Shown: positions 22,183-33,100 of the stretch, one piece after another
Numbering within the stretch: position 1 is the stretch's first letter
Layout: every line of letters starts with the position of its first letter
NCBI GenBank assembly: GCA_033439765.1
Contig: JAULSN010000001.1
Location: 4,464,001-4,528,000, forward strand
DNA length: 64,000 nt
Source: Lasiosphaeria ovina
Taxonomy: Eukaryota; Ascomycota; Sordariomycetes; Sordariales; Lasiosphaeriaceae
Reading direction: 5' to 3'
Made by a program: the position numbers and the translations under genes
The notes under the pieces: generated by a model
What the model was told of the DNA's origin: nothing
The model's database searches: none
The model's input: only the letters and a program-made list of their open reading frames with translations

Positions 22183-23062
22183 CCAGAATGGACCTAACCT
22201 ACGCCGCAACAAGCCACGGCGTCGGGGTTTCAAGCCTAGGTAGCCAGTTTCTTTAGCCCGGAACAGTCGAAGCAGTTAAGATACCTTACCTACCGAATAC
22301 TCAAATCGTATAATGCCTTTTGGAAGTTCTACCTTGGGTCTTGGGTACTTGGCCTCTCTGTCTCTTTCAAGACCCAAGGTACCTACCCGAGGAAGCACTG
22401 GCGATGGCGACAAGATACTGCAGGCTCTAGCAAAGGGACAACAGGAAGTCTTCTTTGACCAGTGCAGGCAGCAACTGAGGTAGGTCTTTCTTTTTTGGGA
22501 GGCCAGCTTGGAGGTATCGGATAGCAACACCGCACGTACCGGCACACGACATCACTTGGAACATTGGAACAAGGACGTGTGCGGTGCGTGCTGGCGATCG
22601 ACATATAAAACGAGCGGAGTTGACTGACGAGCTGCATAAGCTATGGTATCTGGGACGGTAAGAACTTGAACATTCAAGTTGGGCAGGCAGGCCATAGCGG
22701 AAGACCCGAGCTCTGGGGATTCTCCGATGAACATTAGTCTAGGTTGTACCTCGGAGTGACAAGATACCCATCTACCGAATGGATCTCCGCCTCTTGCAAA
22801 GCCCTGTGTGTCGCTTGAAAAATATGTTGCCACATCTAGTAGTAAATGATATAGTGATAATTTCCTTTTCTCGATATTACCACTTCTACGTATCAGTGGA
22901 GGGACTTTGCTTGCTCTTATTGACAGATTCGTAAGTACCAGGTAGTACCGATGTATACCGTAGGTGCCTCAATTCGGGAAGAAGTGTCCGGGTTGGGCGC
23001 GTGCTGTGGAGGAAGTTGCAGGGCAGGGATTCGACGCGATCTCAGCGCAGTTTGCTGCCTCG

Positions 23063-23068
23063 ACGCGT
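23063..23068. promoter_or_regulatory. MCB/MBF box ACGCGT upstream of rfc2
   Basis: A palindromic ACGCGT lies 124 bp before the rfc2 ATG, and a near-match GACGCGA lies about 30 bp further upstream. MBF (Mbp1/Swi6 type) binds this element and drives G1/S expression of replication genes in yeasts. Use here is inferred. Confidence 0.5.
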
Positions 23069-23191
23069 AAAGTGCATGCTTGCTAGAATCTCCAAACCAC
23101 CAAACAGCCATCCAAAACACAAATTCGAGAACATTGCGGCTGCCGGACGTGGAAAGAAATCGCTCCAGTATTTCTCAAGAATTTTGCCGCT

Positions 23192-24526
23192 ATGGCAAGC
23201 TTTTTTGATCTCAAGGCCCGGAAGGCCGCCGCGGCGAATGGCACATCATCGGGCAACACCGAGAAGCAGACAAGCGAAAACCCCAGAGCCCAGCCGTGGG
23301 TTGAGAAATAGTACGAGAATAATTCAGATTCTGTGCAGCATACAGACATCTACCGGCGAATAGAACAAAGCTAATAGACTACCTGCCAGCCGTCCGAAAA
23401 CCCTGAGCGATGTGACTGCGCAAGACCATACCATCACCGTCCTGCAACGGACACTCCAGGCATCAAATGTTGGTGGCATACGCTCTCTCTTTCCCTCCCC
23501 CACCTAGTAGTCCTGGCGATGATAGCGGCGGCTAATACCCTGGGATTTTCCACACAGCTCCCGCATATGCTCTTCTACGGCCCCCCAGGCACTGGCAAGA
23601 CGTCGACGATTCTAGCCTTGGCCAAGGAGCTGTACGGGCCCGAGCTGATCAAGTCGCGGGTGCTAGAGCTCAACGCGTCCGACGAACGCGGCATCTCGAT
23701 TGTGCGGGAGAAGGTCAAGGACTTTGCGCGCATGCAGCTCACGAACCCGCCGGCGGGCTACAAGTCGCGGTACCCGTGCCCTCCGTTCAAGATCATCATC
23801 CTCGACGAGGCCGATAGCATGACGCAGGACGCGCAGAGCGCGCTGCGCCGCACCATGGAGACGTACAGCAAGATCACGCGCTTCTGCCTCATCTGCAACT
23901 ACGTCACGCGCATCATCGACCCCCTGGCCAGCCGCTGCAGCAAGTTCCGCTTCAAGAGCCTCGACCAGGGCAACGCCCGCCGCCGCCTCGAGGAGATTGC
24001 GGCGCTCGAGGGCGTGCCGTTCGAGGACGGCGCCGTCGACGCCCTCATCCGCTCCAGTGATGGCGACCTGCGAAAGGCCATCACATATCTGCAGAGCGCC
24101 GCGAGGTTAGTGGGCGCTTCGACTGCGGCAGCCGAGGCAGCAGCAGCTGCGGAGGACGGAGGGGACGGGATGGACGTGGACAAGAAGCCGGTGACGGTCA
24201 AGATCATCGAAGACATCGCGGGCGTCATCCCGGACAACATGATTGACAGACTGGTCAAGGCGATGCGGCCGCGGGCCGCGGGCGACACGTACCAGGCGGT
24301 TGCAAAGGTGGTGGAGGAGATGGTGGCAGACGGCTGGAGCGCGGGACAGACCATGACGCAGCTCTACCAGGCCATCGTCTACGACGAGATGATCCCGGAC
24401 ACGCAGAAAAACAAGATCGTCATGGTGTTTTCCGAGATGGACAAGAGGCTGGTAGACGGCGCCGACGAGCACCTTTCAATACTTGACCTCGCGTTACGCA
24501 TCTCCGGGATCATGGCTGGGAAGTAG
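23192..24526 (+). CDS. rfc2: Replication factor C subunit 2 (clamp loader; human RFC4 type), 3 exons
   Basis: Exons 23192-23310, 23390-23468 and 23558-24526 give 388 aa. The protein is one of the small AAA+ subunits of the RFC clamp loader, which opens PCNA and loads it at primer-template junctions in the nucleus. Visible motifs: the RFC-type N terminus WVEKYRPKTL, Walker A GPPGTGKT (about 74-81), [12 protein letters not shown], Walker B ILDEAD (D149), sensor 1 region [11 protein letters not shown], the arginine-finger SRCSKFRF box (about 191) and the [13 protein letters not shown] sensor 2 helix. These match the yeast Rfc2/human RFC4 subgroup better than Rfc3-5. A low-complexity Ala/Glu/Asp insert (about 255-275) sits after sensor 2, longer than in yeast. 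The intron 2 donor is the weak GTTGGT. The neighbour on the other strand is the tandem-E2 gene. Confidence 0.95.
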
Positions 24527-24729
24527 CAGAATGGCAATCAATGGCGAATGAAAAGGGGTAATGGGTACAATGGGGTTTTGGTGGAGATTTTAAATCGTTC
24601 ACCAAGGGAACAGATGGGCTGGCTATGTTATCCAGAGCACATATCGGCATATAATTGACGGCGCGTTCAGGCGAGGGGAAATAGGCCTGGGCAACTCTGT
24701 AGATTTCATTTTGTACATTAGCGCCGGGG
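24527..24729. other. Short convergent spacer
   Basis: Only about 200 bp separate the stop codons of rfc2 (+) and the coiled-coil gene (-), so their 3' UTRs probably overlap or abut. Confidence 0.6.
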
Positions 24730-26063
24730 TTAAGGCGGATCACCGTCAGACCGCAGAAGCCCCAGAGTCCCATCCAATGTATCCCACACGTCCCCAGACG
24801 AGCGGCGCTTGGCTGCTGCCGCCGCTGCTGTCGCTTCCTTTCGGCTGATGTGCTTTCTCGACGCCCCGGCCGACTTCCCAGACGGCCGGCTCTCTGCGAG
24901 CCAGATGTCATCCTCAGCAGCGACGACGTCCTCGCTCTCTTGGCCAGTTTGCCTGACCGGGTGCCGTCCCAGCAGCTGGTCGATCTCGCCAATGGTGCGT
25001 ATCGAGTCCTCGAGCGCGAGCTGGCCCTCCTCGATCTTCTCGGCCACGGCCTCGAGCGTCGCGATCTTGGCGGACTCGGCCGCGAACACCCACGGCTTGA
25101 CGCTGCCGGACAGGCTGAGCGCCTGCGAGGCGGCGGCAGCGGCAGCGCCTAGGGCGTCGCCGAATGTCTGCTTGCGGCGGGGCGCGCCCACGCCGCCCGC
25201 GCCCGCGCCGGGAAGCGGATGGCTGGGGATCAGCTGGCTTTCCTCGGCCAGCCGATCGAGCGCCTGGCAGCTCTCCACGAGCTGCCGGGCGACGGTGGAG
25301 TTGAGGTGTGACTTCTGCGCGATGAGCCCCTTTTGCTCTTGGGCAACCGAGACTAGTTGCTCGAGGTACGGGGAAAGAAGGTGTGCGTAGGGAGGCGGCG
25401 CGGACGTGGAAGCTGCTGCCAGCGCCGTGCTGGGTTCGGCCCGGGGCTTGATGACCGGTCTGGGCTTCTGGCTGACCATTTGGAGGAGGGCCTTCCGAAC
25501 TCCCAGGTATTGCGAGTACTTCTGCTGGATGATGGCGAGATTCTCTTCGATGCCGGCGGCGGCGTCTGCGCCGTCTCCAGATGCCTTGAAGGGCTCAGCG
25601 AAATCGTCAGTGGGCTCTCCGTCTTCACCGGCGCCGTCACCCGCCTTCCCGAGCTCCGCTTCTATCCAGTTGATGAGATGAGCCCGGGTCGTGTTTAGCG
25701 CCCGGAGCTTTGCGCTTGTGCTGATGTTCTCGGGCCTCACTGTAGACCGCGACTTGACTTGGTCCAGGAGCTGCTCCTCGCGCTTCAGGAGCAGCTTTGC
25801 TCGAAGGACGTGCTTCTCTAATTGGTCAGCCAGGTCCTTCAGGTGCGAGCTGGTGGCTGTTTTGTCAAGCGTCAGCGCGCTTAGGAGCTCCTTTGGCACG
25901 TCTGGAAGAGGCCGGGAGTTGCTGAATATTTGCTCGGGGGCCAGGTAGTCGGCCGATGCCACAGGCTTTTGCTGTAGAAGATTCAAGTGCTTCTCGATGA
26001 CCTGCAGCTTCTCTTGCTTTTTCTGGAGGCCGATAGTGGCCAAATGGTCGTGCAGGCGGTCAG

Positions 26064-26096
<33 letters not shown>

Positions 26097-26415
26097 GCTG
26101 TTGCTGTTCCACGGTCGTGGAGGCTTCTGCCTGGGGACGGCTGGTTTCCAGGCAGCATGCCTTGTGCTCACTGCGAGCTTTGATGTTGGCCGACAATGCC
26201 TCGAGATACTCTCTCCGAAGTCCCCGAACGGCCGGCGAGGACTTGGATTTGCTCGCGTCGACGAGGGCCAGAGGCGAAGTGGCCGATCCATCCTCAAGAC
26301 AGGAATCTAGGTGCAGAGCCAAGATTCGTCGGATCTGAGCCACCTCTTCCCGTGGCCGGATATAGGGATGCAACACCTTCTGGATGCGTTGCAGGACTTC
26401 TCCAGGCGAGCTCAT
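24730..26415 (-). CDS. Uncharacterised coiled-coil protein with poly-Gln tract, 561 aa
   Basis: A single-exon gene starting at a true ATG (MSSPGEVLQRIQKV). Function not recognised. The protein is strongly helical: an N-terminal helix pair (to about residue 60), a run of about fifteen Gln around 104-118, then heptad-like stretches (DRLHDHLATIGLQKKQEKLQ, HLKDLADQLEKHVLRAKLLL, YSQYLGVRKALLQMV, PYLEQLVSVAQEQKGLIAQK, KIATLEAVAEKIEEGQLAL). Low-complexity Ala/Gly inserts and a Lys/Arg-rich C terminus complete it. No membrane segment or enzyme motif is seen. An ACGCGT box lies 74 bp upstream, as for rfc2 and orc3, which would fit a cell-cycle-regulated structural protein (spindle, kinetochore or similar). 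That is inference only. Divergent from brr2. Confidence 0.82.
26068..26112. repeat. TTG/CTG triplet run coding for poly-Gln
   Basis: Near-perfect TTG triplets on the + strand, with a few CTG, read as CAA/CAG on the coding strand. They give about fifteen Gln in the coiled-coil protein. Confidence 0.95.
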
Positions 26416-27165
26416 TGTGATGGACGCCGTTTGCTGAACCGTACGGCGTCAGCGGCCAGACTTTGTTTACAGGAATGGAAGTCCGGTGACGCGTGTAATG
26501 CACAGCTAACAGACGAGTTCGAAATTATTCTGCGCTGTGCCAGTTCCATGGACTGAGGGGCCTCATTCTCCTTGACCAGCAAGTTTATCATAGCCAAATA
26601 GAAAGAAAGGAAGGCTGTCTCTTCTCTTTCAGTCTCACGGGGTTTTAGGACTGGAGAAGCGGTCGATACCAACAAGCTGTTGCCGATAGCCCAGGGCAGT
26701 GGAGTGTGCTAGGAGGTCCCCTGGTAAATGGAGGCCTGAGGTCGAGTTTAGCTCCCTGGGCCTCGTAGCCAATCAAAAGCCGTCGCGCGAGTCGGGAGGC
26801 TGCTCAAAAAATTCCGGCTGCCACTTGGACCTGCCAAGAAAGTGGACGACTTCACTGTAGCGCCCACCTCGCGATTGCCAGTCAATACCATCACAACTCC
26901 ATCTTCCAGTCACTTTTCTCCCACACTGCGCATAGGTCTTTCGATGCGTGGGTTGACTCATCTTCAGTCTGCCAGAGAGACCATAATTTGGTTTGGGGCG
27001 GGGTCAGGCTAATTATTGCCACGGACCGAGCGCAGGCAGCCGTCGCGATACCCTCCTTCCATTTCTCTTTACCAATACAACCCAGAGCCGTGGTATTCCA
27101 CCGTTGCTCCCTCCTCTCAACTATCCATCTCCGCGTCCTCGTTTTCCTCCACAACAACCGCCAAC
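26416..27165. other. Divergent promoter region, coiled-coil gene and brr2
   Basis: About 750 bp between two start codons. It carries one ACGCGT close to the coiled-coil gene, and CT-rich leader sequence before brr2. No other gene is supported. Confidence 0.55.
26489..26494. promoter_or_regulatory. MCB/MBF box ACGCGT upstream of the coiled-coil gene
   Basis: The palindromic site lies 74 bp upstream of the minus-strand start codon. It could also act on brr2, 670 bp away, but the distance favours the coiled-coil gene. Confidence 0.4.
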
Positions 27166-30100
27166 ATGACGGACCACCATCGCGATGTCTCGCAGTACAA
27201 ATACTCGGCCATGTCCAACCTGGTCCTCCAGGCCGACCGTCGGTTTGTCACAAGACGAACTGACGAGGCCACGGGGGACCCGGAGTCGCTGGCTGGCCGC
27301 CTGTCAATCAAGGACATGGGATCGCGCGTAGCCCGCGACTCGGCCCCAAAACCAAAAAAGCCCAGCACCATGCCGGATGTGGAGCGAGGCAGCATGCGGG
27401 AAGGTGCCGATATTCTACAGCACATCAAGGGCAAAGGCGACTCTGCCTCGCGTGGCGGCGGCATCCTGTCCGGCGCCGAAGCCACGATCGAAGGCTTACG
27501 GTATCGGCCACGGACGCAGCCTACACGCGACGCGTTCAATTTGATCCTGACCATCGTGGCTGAACACCTCGGCGACGTTTCCCACGAGATCGTCCGCAGT
27601 GCTGCCGACGCGGCTCTCGAGTACCTCAAAGATGACGACCTCAAAGACTTCGACAAGAAGAAGGAGATTGATGACATACTTGGCGAGTCAACGAGCCCCA
27701 AGCAGTTCAACGAGCTGGTGAATCTCGGCAAGAAAATTACGGATTACGACATGCAAGATGAAGAAGAAGAGACGGGAGACGCCAACCAGGATGGCGAGGA
27801 CGAAATCGATGGCCGCCAGGGTGTCGCTGTGAATTTCGAGAATGACGAAGACGACGACGGCATGGTTGGCGTTGTTCGCGAGGAGTCTTCAGAGGACGAG
27901 GGCGAGGCAGACCAGGAAGATCGTGGCGACGAAGCTGCCGAGGCCGGCGAAGCAGGCCAGGATCGGGACGAGGAGGAAGCGGGTTTGGCGGAGGGAGAGG
28001 CCATGGTCATCGATTCGGCCCCTGACGCAAAGCAAGGCAACCTTCAGGAGAAGAACACCATTCCCGCCCGTGACATCGATGCGTACTGGCTGCAGCGTCA
28101 AATAGGCAAGGTCTATCCCGATGCCCATACTCAACACGACAAGACATTGTCAGCGCTACAAATACTGTCTGGGGAGCCAGACGAGCCAGGCGGTGAGGGA
28201 AGACAGCTTCGGGAGATTGAAAACGATCTGATGGAGCTCTTCGACTACGAGCACCACAAGATTGTGCAAAAGCTCACCGAGAACCGCGAGAAAGTCGTCT
28301 GGCTTACGCGGCTGGCCAAAGCCGACACCGAGGAAGCGCGTGAAGCCATCGAGCACCAGATGGCTTTGGAAGGCCTACGCTGGATCCTGGATGAACTTCA
28401 TGGGAAGACCAGGGATGACGCGAAAAAGCCCAGGATCGAGATCAAGATGGACATCGACTCGGCTGCATTTAAGGGCGAGCCCCAGAAACCAGAGCGCCCC
28501 GACGGGCATCTTGTCGGCGGCCTCCAACCGCGCAAGCTCATCAACTTGGAGAATATGATCTTCGACCAGGGCAATCACTTGATGACGAACCCGAGGATAA
28601 CCCTTCCCAAGGACTCAACTAAGCGGACCTTTAAGGGATACGAGGAGTATCATGTCCCGCCTCCAAAGAAACGAAACGACCCAAGTGATGTCAACATTCC
28701 CATCTCGGAAATGCCTGAATGGTCTCAGATACCCTTCAGCTCGGCGAAATCCCTAAACAAAATTCAGTCAAAGTGCTATCCTACAGCCTTCGAGGATGAC
28801 GGCAATATGCTGGTCTGCGCGCCAACAGGCAGTGGCAAGACTAATGTTGCCATGCTTACCATCTTACGAGAGATTGGGAAGAACAGGAATGCAAAGGGGG
28901 AGATCGACCTAGATGCGTTCAAGATTGTCTACATTGCCCCTCTCAAGGCTCTTGTCCAAGAACAGGTTGGCAACTTTGGGAAACGCTTGGAGCCGTTCGG
29001 CATCAAAGTCTCGGAGTTGACGGGTGACCGCCAACTTACCAAACAACAAATATCCGAGACCCAGATCATCGTCACGACACCTGAGAAGTGGGACGTCATT
29101 ACCAGAAAGGCGACAGACATATCGTACACCAACCTTGTTCGTCTCATCATCATTGATGAAATTCACTTGCTTCATGACGACCGTGGGCCGGTCCTTGAAA
29201 GCATCGTCGCCAGGACAATCCGCCGAACTGAACAGACTGGCGAGCCGGTCCGTATCGTCGGTCTCTCTGCGACCTTGCCCAACTATCGGGATGTGGCGAG
29301 TTTTCTCCGAGTTGATACCGCCAAGGGCCTCTTCCACTTTGACGGCTCATTCCGCCCTTGTCCGTTACGCCAGGAGTTTATCGGCGTGACCGACAAGAAG
29401 GCCATCAAGCAGCTCAAGATGATGAATGACATTACGTATAATAAGGTCATTGAGCACGTCGGAACCAATCGCAACCAGATGCTTATCTTCGTCCACTCCC
29501 GAAAGGAGACGGCAAAGACGGCCAAGTACGTCCGTGACAAGGCTCTTGAGATGGACACAATTAGTCAGATTCTCAAGCATGATGCCGGTACTCGCGAAGT
29601 GTTGAGCGAGGCTGCTAACGCCGTCAACAATACGGACCTTAAGGATATTTTGCCATATGGTTTCGGTATCCATCACGCCGGTATGAGCCGAGCTGACCGT
29701 ACCGACGTTGAGGATCTTTTTGCGAGCGGTCATATTCAAGTCCTCGTGTGCACGGCCACCCTCGCCTGGGGTGTCAACCTTCCCGCTCACACGGTCATCA
29801 TCAAAGGCACGCAAGTCTACTCGCCAGAGAAGGGCAGCTGGGTTGAGCTGAGCCCCCAGGATGTGCTGCAAATGCTTGGTCGCGCCGGTCGGCCACAGTT
29901 TGATACCTACGGTGAAGGTATTATCATCACAACCCAGGCAGAGGTCTCGTACTATCTCTCCCTGCTCAACCAGCAGCTCCCAATCGAGAGTCAGTTTGCA
30001 AGCAAATTGATTGACAACCTCAATGCTGAGATTGTGCTTGGCAATGTCAGGGGCCGCGATGAAGGTGTTGAGTGGCTCGGCTATACGTACCTTTTCGTCC

Positions 30101-33100
30101 GAATGCTCCGTTCTCCCGGACTCTACAGCGTGGGGACAGAATACGAAGACGACGAGGCTCTGGAGCAGAAACGGGTCGACCTGATACATTCGGCAGCAAC
30201 TGTCCTGAAAAAATCGAACCTAATCAAATACGACGAGAAGACCGGCAAGCTCCAGTCCACTGAGCTTGGGCGTATCGCGTCGCACTACTACATCACGCAC
30301 GGGTCCATGGACACGTACAACAAGCTCATTCAGCCGTCTATCAACGACGTTGAGCTATTCCGCATTTTCTCCCAGAGCGCCGAGTTCAAGTACATTCCTG
30401 TCCGTCAAGAGGAGAAGCTCGAGCTTGCAAAGCTGCTTGCCAAGGTGCCAATTCCGGTCAAGGAAAGCATAGAGGAGTCAACTGCCAAGATCAACGTCCT
30501 TCTCCAAGCCTACATCTCGCGCCTGCGGCTGGACGGGCTTGCCCTTATGGCAGACATGGTTTACGTCACACAGTCGGCTGGACGTATTCTTCGCGCCATC
30601 TTTGAGATCACCATGAAGAAAGGGTGGGCTTCTGTTGCCAAGCTGGCGCTCAATCTGTGCAAGATGGCCGAAAAGCGCATGTGGCCAACCATGTCGCCTC
30701 TCAGGCAATTTCCCAGCTGCCCTCTCGAGATCGTGAGGAAGGCGGAGAGGATAGAGGTGCCTTTTCGCAGCTACCTCGACCTGGACCCTCCTCGCATGGG
30801 CGAGATGCTTGGCATGCCGAAAGCTGGCAAGACGGTGTGCTCACTTGTGGCCAAGTTCCCCCGTGTCGAGGTCCAAGCCCACGTACAGCCCATGACCAGA
30901 TCAATGCTCCGTGTTGAGTTGACAATCACGCCAAACTTTGAGTGGGACGACGAAATCCACGGACTGGCGGAAAGCTTTTGGATAGTTGTTGAAGATTGCG
31001 ACGGCGAAGATATCCTCTTCCACGACCAGTTCATCCTGCGCAAGGACTACGCAGGGTCCGATGCCAATGAACATGTTGTGGAGTTTACGGTCCCGATTAC
31101 AGAGCCAATGCCCCCTAATTACTTCATCTCGGTCATATCCGACCGTTGGATGCATTCAGAGACTCGCCTCGCCGTCTCTTTCAACAAGTTAATTCTGCCA
31201 GAGAGGTTCCCGCCGCACACGGAATTGCTTGACCTGCAGCCCCTTCCCGTCGCTGCCCTAAAGGCCAAGGACTTTGCAGCACTTTACCCGGATTGGCAAC
31301 AATTCAACAAGATCCAAACCCAGTCGTTCAACTCACTCTACAACACTGATAACAATGTCCTCGTGGCCGCATCGACTGGGAGCGGAAAGACAGTCTGCGC
31401 CGAGTTCGCTTTACTTCGTCATTGGGCAAAGCCAGATTCTGGCCGAGCGGTGTATATCGCTCCGTTCCAGGAGCTGGTGGACACTCGATTTCAGGACTGG
31501 CAGAAACGGCTGGCTGACCTCCGTGGAGGCAAGGACATCGTCAAGTTGACTGGTGAAACCACCAGCGATCTCAAGCTTCTTGAACAGGGCGATCTCATTT
31601 TGGCCACGCCGACCCAATGGGATGTCTTGTCGCGCCAATGGAAGAGGAGAAAGAATGTCCAAACTGTAGAGCTCTTTATCGCGGACGAGCTGCACATGCT
31701 TGGTGGTCAGATGGGCTACATCTACGAAATTATCGTGTCGCGCATGCATTACATCCGCACACAAACGGAGCAGCCGATGCGGATTGTTGGTCTGAGTGTG
31801 TCGCTCGCAAACGCCCGTGATGTAGGCGAGTGGATTGACGCCAAAAAGCACGATATTTACAACTTCAGCCCCCATGTTCGGCCAGTGCCATTGGAATTGC
31901 ACATTCAATCATACACGATTCCACACTTCCCATCCTTGATGCTGGCGATGGCAAAGCCGACATACCTTGCTGTCACGCAGATGTCGTCGGACCAGCCCGC
32001 CCTCATCTTTGTGCCCAGCCGGAAGCAGACCAGAGCCACGGCTAGGGATATTCTGACTGCCTGTCTAGCCGATGACGACGAGGACCGCTTCTTGCATGTT
32101 GAGATCGACCAAATCCAGAAACTCCTAGAGCGCGTCCAAGAAGAAGCTCTTGCCGAAGCCCTCGCACATGGTGTTGGCTACTACCATGAAGCTCTCAGCC
32201 AAAGCGACAAGCGGATTGTGAAGCATCTCTACAACAATGGCGCGATCCAAGTGCTCATTGCCTCCCGCGATGTCTGCTGGGAGCTCGATGTGACGGCGTA
32301 CCTGGTAATAGTGATGGGTACACAGTACTTCGAGGGCAGAGAACATCGCTACGTCGACTACCCGCTCAGCGAGGTTCTCCAGATGTTTGGGAAGGCTGCA
32401 CAATCCTCGAAGGACGGACGCGGCCGTGGAGTGCTCATGCTTCCGGCTGTAAAGAGGGAATACTACAAGAAGTTCCTCAATGAGGCTCTCCCGGTCGAGT
32501 CGCATCTGCACAATTTCCTTCACGACGCGTTTGTGACGGAAATCAGCACTAGAATGATTGAATCGGGCGAGGATGCAATCAACTGGGCCACGTTCACGTA
32601 CTTTTACCGACGGCTACTCGCCAACCCGAGCTACTACAGCTTGACCGATCCCACGCACGTGGGTCTCAGCCAGTACCTGTCGGACATGGTCGAGACGACT
32701 CTGAAAGATCTCACCGAGTCCAAGATCATTGACTTTGACGACGAGGACGGGACTGTCGCACCTCAGAATGCTGCCATGATTGCAGCATACTACAACATCT
32801 CGTACATCACGATGCAGACTTTCCTGCTGTCTCTGACACAGAAGACCAAGCTGAAGGGAATCCTGGAGATTGTGACGTCCTCCACCGAATTCGAGTCGAT
32901 ACAAATCAGACGGCACGAGGAGGTCATTCTACGACGGATATACGACAGCATTCCCGTCAAGATGGCCGAGCCTGTCTTTGACTCGCCGCATTTCAAGGCA
33001 TTTGTTCTGCTCCAGGCGCATTTCTCGCGCATGAATTTGCCCATCGACCTTGCCAAGGACCAAGAGGTCATTCTGACCAAGGTTTTGAGTCTCCTGAGCG

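Larger units (their letters stand above)
21894..23191. other. Divergent promoter region between the tandem-E2 gene and rfc2
   Basis: About 1.3 kb with no supported gene. It contains a perfect 7-bp inverted repeat with TGACTC half sites (22163-22182) and an ACGCGT box near rfc2. The short frames inside it have no coherent composition. Confidence 0.55.
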
